Source of the DNA: an uncultured Planctomycetaceae bacterium
Lineage (GTDB): Bacteria; Planctomycetota; Planctomycetia; Pirellulales; Pirellulaceae
NCBI GenBank assembly: GCA_903927685.1
Contig: CAIYOB010000149.1
Coordinates: 1-5,803 of the forward strand
DNA length: 5,803 bases
Direction of reading: 5' to 3'
Shown: one piece after another, positions 1 through 5,803 of the stretch
Layout of the letters: the number at the start of each line of letters is the position of its first letter
Numbering within the stretch: the first letter of the stretch is position 1
Notes under the pieces: generated by a model
Database searches by the model: none
What the model was told of the DNA's origin: nothing
Seen by the model: only the letters and a program-made list of their open reading frames with translations
Position numbers and translations under genes: made by a program

Positions 1-573
1 AAATTGAAGCAGCTTGGGATCGACGACCGGACTTTGGTCGTGTTCACCTCGGACAACGGTCCGCACAAGGAAGGCGGGCCGCAGTACGACCCCGCGTTCT
101 TTCAAGCCAGCGGTCCGCTCCGGGGCATCAAGCGCAGCTTGACCGACGGCGGCATCCGCGTGCCGTTCATCGCTCGCTGGCCGGGCACGATCCAGCCGGG
201 CGTCTCCCAGCACGTCGGCTATTTTGGCGACTTCCTGGCCACCGCGGCCGAACTGGCCGGCGTCGTGCCGCCGGCCAACCTGGACAGCATCAGCTTGGTG
301 CCGGAACTGCAGGGACGCGGGGCCCAGCAGGGCAAGCACGAGTACTTGTACTGGGAGTTCTACGAAGGCGGTGTGAGTCAGGCGGTCCTACTGGCCGGCC
401 GCTGGAAGGGAATCCGTCTGAAATCCCGGTCGGCAGCGCTGCAGCTGTACGACGTGCAGAACGATCTGGGCGAGCAGCACGATGTGGCCGCAGACCATCC
501 CGACCTGGTCGTCCGCATCCGCCAGATCATGAGCGACGCGCGCGTGGATAACGAGTTGTGGAAGATGAAGTAG
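1..573 (+). CDS. Type I sulfatase, C-terminal part (5' end outside window)
   Basis: This is the last 190 residues of a formylglycine-dependent sulfatase (alkaline phosphatase superfamily), which hydrolyses sulfate esters. The frame is open from base 1 and ends at TAG 571-573. Visible family marks are FTSDNGPH (residues 15-22 of the visible part), whose Asp and Asn are metal ligands in this family, then GPLRGIKRSLTDGGIRVPF (38-56), which carries the active-site Lys (K44) and the conserved GG-R-P. A core-ending stretch, FLATAAELAG, follows, and the tail has the usual LYDVQNDLGEQHDVAADHP. The N-terminal half with the C/S-x-P-x-R formylglycine motif and any signal peptide lies upstream, so activity and export cannot be judged. 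Planctomycetes carry many such enzymes, usually for sulfated polysaccharides. The substrate cannot be told from this part. No truncation is seen at the C-terminus, and the DNELWKM ending looks natural. Confidence 0.93.
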   Translation, partial: KLKQLGIDDRTLVVFTSDNGPHKEGGPQYDPAFFQASGPLRGIKRSLTDGGIRVPFIARWPGTIQPGVSQHVGYFGDFLATAAELAGVVPPANLDSISLVPELQGRGAQQGKHEYLYWEFYEGGVSQAVLLAGRWKGIRLKSRSAALQLYDVQNDLGEQHDVAADHPDLVVRIRQIMSDARVDNELWKMK

Positions 574-596
574 CTGGCTGAGTTGGGGGCCTAACC

Positions 597-1178
597 GTGA
601 TATCCAGCGACCTCCTGTGGGAAAGGATGGAACGAGCGGTGGAACGAGTGCGGGACCGATTGACGCGTGCTGTGGCCGCGCTGGACGAGGCGGGGGTCCT
701 GTACGCGGTGTCCGGCGGCAACGCGGTCCGCGCCTGGGTGGCCCTTGCCGACGAGGCGACTGTCCGGACCACGCGCGACGTGGACATCCTGCTGCGGCGG
801 TCGGACTTGGCGGCTGCCAGGCGAGCCTTGGAGCGGGCCGGTTTTGTGTATCGGCGTGCCGCCGGCGTGGACATGTTTCTCGACGGCCCCGAGGCCAAGA
901 CGCGGGACGCGGTGTACGTGGTTTTTGCCGCCGAGAAGGTCCGAGACGACTACCTGTTGCCCGCTCCGGACGTGACGGAGTCTGCCGAACTAGGCGAGTT
1001 TCGTATCCTGACCCTGGAAGCGTTGGTCCGGATGAAACTGACCTCATTTCGCGATAAAGACCGAATGCACCTGCGAGACATGATCGATGTCGACTTGATC
1101 GACGACACTTGGCCTGCGCGATTTCCACCGGCACTGGCCACCCGACTGCGAGATTTGCTCGCTACGCCTGAGGGGTGA
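597..1178 (+). CDS. Nucleotidyltransferase-fold protein, AbiEii/MNT-like, orphan
   Basis: A 193-residue soluble protein with the signature of a minimal nucleotidyltransferase: a helical N-terminus, then GG at residues 40-41 (AVSGGNAVRAW), followed by TTRDVDILL with the D61-x-D63 pair that binds metal in this fold. A later helix reads ALVRMKLTSFRDKDRMHLRDM (142-162), like the Lys/Arg-rich segment of AbiEii-type proteins. The third carboxylate is uncertain; D104, just before the strand AVYVVFA, is a candidate. The GTG start at 597 is chosen because G-rich GGGGG (585-589) precedes it and because DLLWERMERAVERV matches how I remember relatives beginning. ATG 627 is an in-frame alternative. It starts 23 bp after the sulfatase stop and may be co-transcribed, but a shared function is not implied. 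Relatives include toxins of type IV toxin-antitoxin systems, yet no antitoxin gene is adjacent. The product is a nucleotidyl-transfer protein of unknown target; the fold call is firm and the role is unknown. Confidence 0.85.
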   Translation: MISSDLLWERMERAVERVRDRLTRAVAALDEAGVLYAVSGGNAVRAWVALADEATVRTTRDVDILLRRSDLAAARRALERAGFVYRRAAGVDMFLDGPEAKTRDAVYVVFAAEKVRDDYLLPAPDVTESAELGEFRILTLEALVRMKLTSFRDKDRMHLRDMIDVDLIDDTWPARFPPALATRLRDLLATPEG

Positions 1179-1195
1179 ACGCCAAGACGGATTCC

Positions 1196-1222
1196 GCTCG
1201 TCAGACCATGCGGCTGACGGGT
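1196..1222 (+). terminator. Weak hairpin after the nucleotidyltransferase gene
   Basis: An inverted repeat starts 17 nt after the stop codon. CGTCAG (1199-1204) pairs with CTGACG (1214-1219), and the stem can be lengthened to nine pairs with two G-U pairs. The loop is nine nt. No U-run follows, so it is only a candidate end for the sulfatase/nucleotidyltransferase transcript. Confidence 0.25.
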
Positions 1223-1237
1223 CGGAACACGCTCGGT

Positions 1238-1261
1238 TGAAACGGCTACGTCTGAAACGGC
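1238..1261 (+). repeat. 9-bp direct repeat TGAAACGGC, two copies
   Basis: TGAAACGGC occurs at 1238-1246 and again at 1253-1261, a 15-bp period, about 80-100 bp upstream of the isomerase-like start codon. Two tandem sites near one and a half helical turns could be an operator, but nothing else supports that. Confidence 0.3.
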
Positions 1262-1278
1262 CCCGGCTTCAAGTCGGG
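1262..1278 (+). other. Small GC-rich hairpin upstream of the isomerase-like gene
   Basis: CCCGGCT (1262-1268) pairs with AGTCGGG (1272-1278), seven pairs including one G-U, around a three-nt loop. It directly abuts the direct repeat at 1238-1261. It could lie in a leader or end the upstream transcript; no U-run follows. Confidence 0.3.
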
Positions 1279-1327
1279 AGCAGCTTGGTTTAGGATTTCG
1301 TCAACACACCTTCCCCATTTCCCTTGT

Positions 1328-1332
1328 AGGAG
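1328..1332 (+). promoter_or_regulatory. Ribosome-binding site AGGAG for the isomerase-like gene
   Basis: AGGAG lies six nt before ATG 1339 and fixes that start; the twin-arginine signal begins right after it. Confidence 0.8.
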
Positions 1333-1338
1333 CTTCAC

Positions 1339-2241
1339 ATGAGTCACTGCTTTGATCGACGAGCCTTTCTGCGCAGCACCGCAGCCCTGGCCGCTGGGGC
1401 GTCGCTGGGCCTGAGTCGCCCGGGCCTGTCCCAGGCGGCCGATGCGGCCAGCCAGACGCCGAATTGCGCCCGACTGGGCTGGCAGCTGTGCGCTTCGCTG
1501 TACACCTACCGGCGTTTTCCTTTCTACGAGGCCCTGGTCCTGATCGACCAGGCCGGCCTGAAACATATCGAGCCAGCGTTTTTCCTGGGCCTGGACAAAC
1601 AGCGTCCGGCGCTGAAGACCAGCGAAGAACTGGCTCCCGAAGTGCGGGCGGAATTGAAGCAGAAACTGGCCGGCTACGGCATCCAGATGACCAACTACTA
1701 CGCGAACTTGGGAACCGACGAGGCGGCGGCGAGGACGACCTTCGTCTACGCCAAGGAGATGGGCGTGCGGACGTTGGTCTCGGAGCCGCCCCCCGAAGCG
1801 TTTGACATGCTCGAATCGCTGTGCAACGAATTCGAAATCAACCTGGCCGTTCACAATCATCCCAAGCACGACAACTATGCGTACTGGGAGCCCGCTGGAG
1901 TCTTGAAGGCGATCGGCAACCGCGGCCGGCGGATCGGCGCGTGCGTCGATACCGGGCACTGGGTCCGCTCGGGCCTGAAGTGCGTCGACTGCCTGAAGCA
2001 GATGGAGGGCCGCATCATCACGGCGCATCTCAAGGATGTGGGCGAATGGGGCAAGCCGGAGGCCCGCGACGTGCCGTTGGGCACCGGGCTGGCCGACTAC
2101 GGGGCCGTGCTGAAGGAACTGCGCCGCCAAGGCTTCCGCGGCGTCATGGGGATCGAGTACGAACATGATTCGCCGCAGCTGCAGGAGGACGTTGCCGCCT
2201 GCATCGCATTCGTCGAGAAGACCGCTGGCGAACTGGCTTGA
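1339..2241 (+). CDS. Tat-exported sugar phosphate isomerase/epimerase-like TIM barrel
   Basis: A 300-residue protein of the xylose isomerase-like (AP endonuclease 2) TIM-barrel family. Residues 1-33 form a twin-arginine signal: DRRAFLRS (6-13), an Ala/Leu-rich core, and a likely cleavage after SQA (33). The barrel starts near GWQLCASLYTY (48-57). The residues expected to bind the divalent metal are present: E149 (LVSEPP), D204 and H207 in VDTGHW, H230 in AHLKDV, and E273 in GIEYEHD. The 26-residue step from D204 to H230 matches my recollection of D-tagatose 3-epimerase. HNHP (172-175) is also typical. Such enzymes interconvert keto and aldo sugars or their 2-, 3- or 4-epimers; the substrate cannot be read from sequence. 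Export implies an extracytoplasmic free sugar rather than a phosphorylated one. It has its own 160-bp upstream gap, so it is probably transcribed separately from the nucleotidyltransferase, and it ends 4 bp from the opposing gene. Confidence 0.9.
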   Translation: MSHCFDRRAFLRSTAALAAGASLGLSRPGLSQAADAASQTPNCARLGWQLCASLYTYRRFPFYEALVLIDQAGLKHIEPAFFLGLDKQRPALKTSEELAPEVRAELKQKLAGYGIQMTNYYANLGTDEAAARTTFVYAKEMGVRTLVSEPPPEAFDMLESLCNEFEINLAVHNHPKHDNYAYWEPAGVLKAIGNRGRRIGACVDTGHWVRSGLKCVDCLKQMEGRIITAHLKDVGEWGKPEARDVPLGTGLADYGAVLKELRRQGFRGVMGIEYEHDSPQLQEDVAACIAFVEKTAGELA

Positions 2242-2245
2242 CCGC

Positions 2246-5200
2246 TCAGCGGAACAACAGCAAGCCGAACCCGGCCGGCAGGATCGTGGGATCGGCCGGC
2301 TGGGACCAGGACTGGAAGCCTGCGCCGGGGACCAGTCGCTGCAAGCCGACGGCCCATACGGTCTGGTCCGTCGGCGGCCGCTCGCACAGCTCCTTCCAAG
2401 GCACGGCCGCCTCGATCGTCCAAGCCGCTTCGTCCTCGGACGTCGCGATGTACCAATCCGGGTTCCAACCGGCCACGCCGGCACAGGCGTCGGCGGCCCA
2501 GCCGCGGTGGTCGACCGTCAGCCGATAGTAGGTGGCGTAGTCGCGGTCCAGGTCCAGCAGCAATTCGAGGCGGTCGCGATCCTGTAAGTCCGGATCGCGC
2601 GAGCGGCGCGGCTCGGCGGCCGGATACTCGATCCCGCGCGGCTTGCGACAACTGGCGGCCACGAACAGGAATTCGCCGTCGTAAGCCAGCATGACGGCGG
2701 CCGGCCAGTCGGCATCATTCGCGTCGGGGCTGGACAGCGACGCGGGCAGGCACTCTTGCCAGGTTTCGTCGTCCAAGCGGCCGTCCAAGTGCGGCCGCTG
2801 ATTCGCCCGGCGGCACTCCAAGCTCGCCTTGGGCGGCCGCCGTGTCGGCTGTTTGAGCCATAGTTCGCTGGACGCACAAACGGTCCAGGCATCGTCGCGG
2901 CGGGTGTTGGCCAGGAAGTGAAAGTAGCTGTCCGTTTGGCGGCTGTTGTCCAGACAGCGTCCGGCCACCGTCAGCGGAAAGCGGACTTCGGGCGCCGTGA
3001 ACAGGGCGGGGCGTGAACTCTGAATCAACTGGCCATAGAACGCGGCGCGCCGCGCGTAGTCCTCCGGCTGGGCCGCCCGCACCGGCTGGAACGTCGCCAC
3101 GGCCTGGGCATCGGCGGTCGTCGGATAGCCCTCGGGCGACAGGAAGACCGTGGGACGAACGGCTGGCGGATCGGTGGCTTCCGTCTCCGCTTTCGCTTGG
3201 GCCACCTCGGCTTCCTGGCGGCGTTCCCGTTGCAGGCCCCACTGAGCCTCGCCGCTGGCCTGGTATTGCAGCAGCCAGACCAGCGCGGCCTCGCACAAGG
3301 GATGGCTTGGATCCTGCCGGACCAGCAGATCGTACACCGTGGCCGCCAAGTCGGGCCGACCGGCGTCCAACAGGTTCTGGGCCAGCTCAAACAGGACTTC
3401 GCTGCCGGCCGCAGGTTCCAAACCGCGGGTCAGGTTTTCGACTTGACTGAGCCACGCCGCTTCGGCCGACGAAGACTTGGCCAGGTGTTCGAGCAACTGC
3501 TGCGTATTCCGCCGCTGCTGGGCCAGTCGCGTCAGGCTCCGCACGTCGCCAGGCGGCGGCTTGAGCATGTCGCGGCGGCATTCGCCCGTCGAAGCCGCCT
3601 GGGTGCCGCTGAAGAAATCGCGTTGTCCGACGTCGTCCGGCGCGCGATTGACCAGCAGCCGAAAGCCGTAGGTCGCGGGCGCGTCCTGGTGCCTCGTCCG
3701 CAACAGTTGGCTGCCGGGACGTGCCTGGTCGACCAGGGAACCGCCCAGCCGCGCAGCGAGCTGCGAGGTCGTCAGGTTGACGCTGCCGGCGGCTTCGGCG
3801 CCGAGCGAACTGAAGACCTTCTTGACTTTCCAGGGAGCCAGGCCGGCCCCGCCAACCTGCTCGGCGAATTGGATTCCGTCCGCCGCCTTGTCCACGGCGG
3901 CCAGCACGGCCTGGTTCACCAACTGGCCGACGGGATCGTCGCCGCGCGGGCTGGCCGGCTCGGTGACCACGACCTCGGGGCGCCAGATCCGGATCTGACG
4001 CACCACATAGGCTTGCAGTGCCTCGCGGGCGTTGACCCCATGCCACCGCTGCCATTCCGCGTCGATCGCGGCGGGCGAAAGCTGCAGCCCGGCGTAGCGC
4101 AGGGGGAATTGCCACGCCGTCTCGGCTTGCGACCCGCCCACCGCGACAATCGCTTCGTGGGTTCGCTGGGCCGGAGCCGTGGTACTGGCTGACGCCGAAT
4201 CGAGGTGCGGTCGCGTCACGACATCCACCACGCTTAGATAGCCCTGGTCGCCCGCCAGGTCGGCGAACAACTCCAGGGGGATGCGCTGCTCGTCGGCAAA
4301 GATCCCCAGCAGCGCCGCGCGCGAGCCGCCCTGCTGCTGGACTTTCCACGTCCGCCCGCCATCCCGCGTCGCCAGGATCGTGCCCAACGCGCCGACCGCC
4401 CAGCCACGATTCAAGTCCAGGAAAGTCAAGGCCCGAATCGGCAGCGATTGGCCGGTGGAGAACCTGGCCCATGTGTGCCCGCCGTCAGGCGTGTGAAACA
4501 CCAGGGTCCCCGGCGAGCCGGCAATCCAGCAGGCGTGGTCCAGCAGGGCGACCGCCCGGCAGTCGAACTGCCGGATCTCTTCCGGCGGCGCCCCTGCCGG
4601 CGCGGTCCACGACTTGCCGCCGTCGACCGTGAGCGAGGTCAATCCGCCGTCGCCGACGGCCCAGGCGACGCGGACGGCCGGGCTGCGACCCGCCGCATCC
4701 CCGGTCGCCGCGGCGGCAGCTCGAGACTGGGCGGGCAGACAGCGCACGCTGTGCACGGTACGCAACTCGGCCGGCGCTGCTCCCGCCGGCTCCAGGCCGC
4801 CGAGTGAAACGCGGGCCAGGGTGCCTTGAGCCCCGGCCGCAACGCCCGAAACCGGATCGAAGAAATCGGCACTTGCCCAGCGGGCGATGCCGGTGGATGG
4901 AATCGAGGACCAGCTCAGGCCCCCGTCGGACGTCACGAACACTCCCGCCGGATACAGGTCCGAGACGCTGCCCACCGCCCAGCCGTTGCGCGGGTCGAAG
5001 AACCGCACGCGGCGCAGCGCCGGCAAAGACAACCGCGGAAACTCCTCCCAATGCTCGCCGCCGTCGCTCGTCCGCAGCACGACACCGCTGTTCTTGTGCG
5101 TGTACGGATGCGTCCGGCCGCCCACGATCCAGCCGGTGCGATCGTCCAGGAACCAGACCGACTCCAGGCGGCACGTCGACGGCGAAGCCTGCAGGAGCCA

Positions 5201-5431
5201 ATGCCGGCCGCCGTCCTTGGTGTGCCAGATCACCCCGCGATCGCCGATGGCCCAGCCGCGGTCCGGGTCGAGGAAAAACACATCGCTCAGTTCCGCGTCC
5301 CGCAGCAACTCGTCGGGACACGGTTCACTTTGGGCAAACAACGAGACGGTATCGCCCAGGCTGGCCGCGACCATAACCGCCGCTAGCAGTGCCAGCTGCT
5401 TTGTCCCCGCGCGTCTTCCCTGACCTGACAT
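2246..5431 (-). CDS. Secreted multidomain protein: Ycf48-like propeller, degenerate PIG-L-like domain, helical linker, CBM9-like domain
   Basis: A 1061-residue protein of unknown function. The start at 5431 is chosen for its strong AGGAG site and because a Sec-type signal follows at once (basic RRAGTK, hydrophobic 11-26, likely cut after LFA, 33). The same frame stays open upstream to a TTG at 5590, but that part looks non-coding. Residues 50-362 contain seven Ycf48/BNR-type repeats of the form FLD..RGWAVG...TxDGGxxW, near 50, 91, 141, 187, 254, 292 and 334; the fourth lacks its DGG-W half and is followed by an Ala-rich insert (about 213-250). Seven repeats fit a seven-bladed propeller. Residues about 374-545 resemble PIG-L/LmbE deacetylases (IRIWRPEVVVTEP, LAPWKVKKVF), but the AHPDDE site reads IFADEQR and no HxxH is seen, so catalysis is unlikely. 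Residues 630-740 are helical and TPR-like (NLLDAGRPDLAATVYDLL), then a charged linker. Residues 873-1061 look like a CBM9/DOMON-type sandwich (PHLDGRLDDETW, AYDGEFLFVA, RLELLLDLDRDYATYYRLTV, WTIEAAVPW). The domain calls are from motifs; the PIG-L call is the least certain. Confidence 0.9.
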   Translation of the reverse strand: MSGQGRRAGTKQLALLAAVMVAASLGDTVSLFAQSEPCPDELLRDAELSDVFFLDPDRGWAIGDRGVIWHTKDGGRHWLLQASPSTCRLESVWFLDDRTGWIVGGRTHPYTHKNSGVVLRTSDGGEHWEEFPRLSLPALRRVRFFDPRNGWAVGSVSDLYPAGVFVTSDGGLSWSSIPSTGIARWASADFFDPVSGVAAGAQGTLARVSLGGLEPAGAAPAELRTVHSVRCLPAQSRAAAAATGDAAGRSPAVRVAWAVGDGGLTSLTVDGGKSWTAPAGAPPEEIRQFDCRAVALLDHACWIAGSPGTLVFHTPDGGHTWARFSTGQSLPIRALTFLDLNRGWAVGALGTILATRDGGRTWKVQQQGGSRAALLGIFADEQRIPLELFADLAGDQGYLSVVDVVTRPHLDSASASTTAPAQRTHEAIVAVGGSQAETAWQFPLRYAGLQLSPAAIDAEWQRWHGVNAREALQAYVVRQIRIWRPEVVVTEPASPRGDDPVGQLVNQAVLAAVDKAADGIQFAEQVGGAGLAPWKVKKVFSSLGAEAAGSVNLTTSQLAARLGGSLVDQARPGSQLLRTRHQDAPATYGFRLLVNRAPDDVGQRDFFSGTQAASTGECRRDMLKPPPGDVRSLTRLAQQRRNTQQLLEHLAKSSSAEAAWLSQVENLTRGLEPAAGSEVLFELAQNLLDAGRPDLAATVYDLLVRQDPSHPLCEAALVWLLQYQASGEAQWGLQRERRQEAEVAQAKAETEATDPPAVRPTVFLSPEGYPTTADAQAVATFQPVRAAQPEDYARRAAFYGQLIQSSRPALFTAPEVRFPLTVAGRCLDNSRQTDSYFHFLANTRRDDAWTVCASSELWLKQPTRRPPKASLECRRANQRPHLDGRLDDETWQECLPASLSSPDANDADWPAAVMLAYDGEFLFVAASCRKPRGIEYPAAEPRRSRDPDLQDRDRLELLLDLDRDYATYYRLTVDHRGWAADACAGVAGWNPDWYIATSEDEAAWTIEAAVPWKELCERPPTDQTVWAVGLQRLVPGAGFQSWSQPADPTILPAGFGLLLFR
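2270..2304 (+). terminator. Strong hairpin past the isomerase-like stop, inside the opposing gene
   Basis: CCCGGCCGGC (2270-2279) pairs with GCCGGCTGGG (2295-2304), ten pairs with one G-U, and inside it GATC (2282-2285) pairs with GATC (2290-2293) around a four-nt loop. It lies 28 nt after the isomerase-like stop codon. In the plus-strand RNA the pair 2273/2301 is G-U, but in the minus-strand RNA it would be a C-A mismatch, so folding favours the plus transcript. No U-run follows, so it may halt or protect the transcript without being a classical terminator. It also encodes part of the C-terminus of the minus-strand protein. Confidence 0.35.
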
Positions 5432-5439
5432 CCCGACTT

Positions 5440-5444
5440 CTCCT
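5440..5444 (-). promoter_or_regulatory. Ribosome-binding site AGGAG for the propeller/CBM9 gene
   Basis: Read on the minus strand, AGGAG sits eight nt before the ATG whose first base is 5431. It decides this start over the longer open frame that runs upstream to 5590. Confidence 0.8.
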
Positions 5445-5719
5445 GAACTTGGGACCGTCGTACGGCACGGGCAGCGCTGGGAAAGCCCACCCCACGCGCC
5501 GGCGTCGCCAACTCCCGGGCAGTGTACCTCCGGCACCGCACAGGACGCGGCACGGGTGGACACATTCGGGATTCTAACGAAACCCGGCAAACACTCCTAG
5601 TTCGGAAATTGCGGCGGGGATATAGTCATGTAGTAACGTCGCCGCCAAGACGAGTGAAAGGTGGAGGCCGGTCAGTGCCGGGTGGTCTGTCAGGGCTGCG
5701 AATCGGGGTTGGTTGCCTG

Positions 5720-5749
5720 GCGTCTCTGTGTGATTCGCGTCTTCGTGGT
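5720..5749. repeat. Degenerate CACGAAGAC-type intergenic repeat, single copy
   Basis: Read on the minus strand this holds ACCACGAAGACGCGAA followed by TCACACAGAGACGC. It resembles the dispersed intergenic motifs of the type CCACGAAGACACGAAG and CCACAGAGACACAGAG that I recall from planctomycetes and other bacteria, and which give spurious HEDTK-like peptides in gene calls. On the plus strand it is two similar 11-mers, GCGTCTCTGTG (5720-5730) and GCGTCTTCGTG (5737-5747), identical at 9 of 11 positions. The link to the known motif is from memory and the copy is imperfect. Confidence 0.35.
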
Positions 5750-5803
5750 GCCGTCTCCCATTGCCGACACGGCTCGGTCGCGTCGCCCTGTGGTGCGCAT
5801 CAC

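Larger units (their letters stand above)
5432..5803. other. Intergenic region upstream of the propeller/CBM9 gene, no convincing gene
   Basis: About 370 bp. The part next to the gene (5432-5590) is its leader and promoter region. A minus-strand TAGAAT (5571-5576) resembles a -10 box, but no -35 is found at normal spacing. On the plus strand TATAGT (5621-5626) also resembles a -10 box without a -35. GCGGCG (5611-5616) can pair with CGCCGC (5640-5645) across a 23-nt loop. A plus-strand GTG at 5675 has a good GGAGG (5663-5667) seven nt upstream and its frame stays open for 43 codons to the window edge, but those codons are rich in Cys, His and Ser, have a less GC-rich third position than the real genes here, and run through a repeat-like element, so no gene is called. 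Confidence 0.6.

Noticed and set aside
388..1134. Minus-strand open frame (248 codons) across the sulfatase end and nucleotidyltransferase
   Set aside because: Product is rich in Arg and Pro with no recognisable motif, and it spans two better-supported genes on the other strand.
1268..1296. Possible promoter TTCAAG - 17 bp - TAGGAT before the isomerase-like gene
   Set aside because: Only three and four of six positions match the sigma-70 boxes, no better than chance in this gap.
1246..2484. Long minus-strand open frame (412 codons) opposite the isomerase-like gene
   Set aside because: It is antisense to a gene with clear motifs and a ribosome-binding site; its product is compositionally odd and it arises from high GC with few stop codons.
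3197..4192. Plus-strand open frame (331 codons) inside the propeller/CBM9 gene
   Set aside because: It lies wholly antisense to a supported coding region and shows no domain motif or ribosome-binding site that I could find.
5432..5590. N-terminal extension of the propeller/CBM9 protein to a TTG at 5590
   Set aside because: The 53 added residues look non-coding, while ATG 5431 has AGGAG at ideal spacing and is followed at once by a signal peptide.

Overview
The window reads as GC-rich bacterial chromosome, most likely from a planctomycete of the Pirellulales type. The evidence is a combination typical of that group: a type I sulfatase, a sugar isomerase-like TIM barrel carrying a twin-arginine export signal, and a very large secreted protein that starts with Ycf48-type propeller repeats and ends in a CBM9-like domain. 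This assignment rests on gene content and style, not on a marker gene.

Layout. Positions 1-573 (+) hold the C-terminal part of a sulfatase cut by the window edge. After 23 bp comes a GTG-started nucleotidyltransferase-fold protein (597-1178, +) of the AbiEii/MNT-like kind, with no antitoxin partner visible. A 160-bp gap follows with two small hairpins and a 9-bp direct repeat. A Tat-exported sugar phosphate isomerase/epimerase-like protein (1339-2241, +) has a clear AGGAG ribosome-binding site and an intact metal-site residue set. It converges, with a 4-bp gap, on a 1061-residue exported multidomain protein encoded on the minus strand (2246-5431). A strong hairpin just past the isomerase stop lies inside the 3' end of that opposing gene. 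Positions 5432-5803 hold the leader of the minus-strand gene and about 200 bp of sequence without a convincing gene, including a degenerate copy of a CACGAAGAC-type intergenic repeat.

How the genes relate. The sulfatase, isomerase-like protein and large propeller/CBM9 protein are all predicted or expected to act outside the cytoplasm, which fits planctomycete handling of sulfated polysaccharides. That is an inference from family habits; the genes do not form one operon. The nucleotidyltransferase looks unrelated to its neighbours. No transposase, CRISPR array, tRNA or rRNA was seen. The least ordinary item is the minus-strand protein, whose middle section looks like a PIG-L/LmbE deacetylase that has lost its zinc-binding residues, between a seven-repeat propeller and a C-terminal sugar-binding-type fold.
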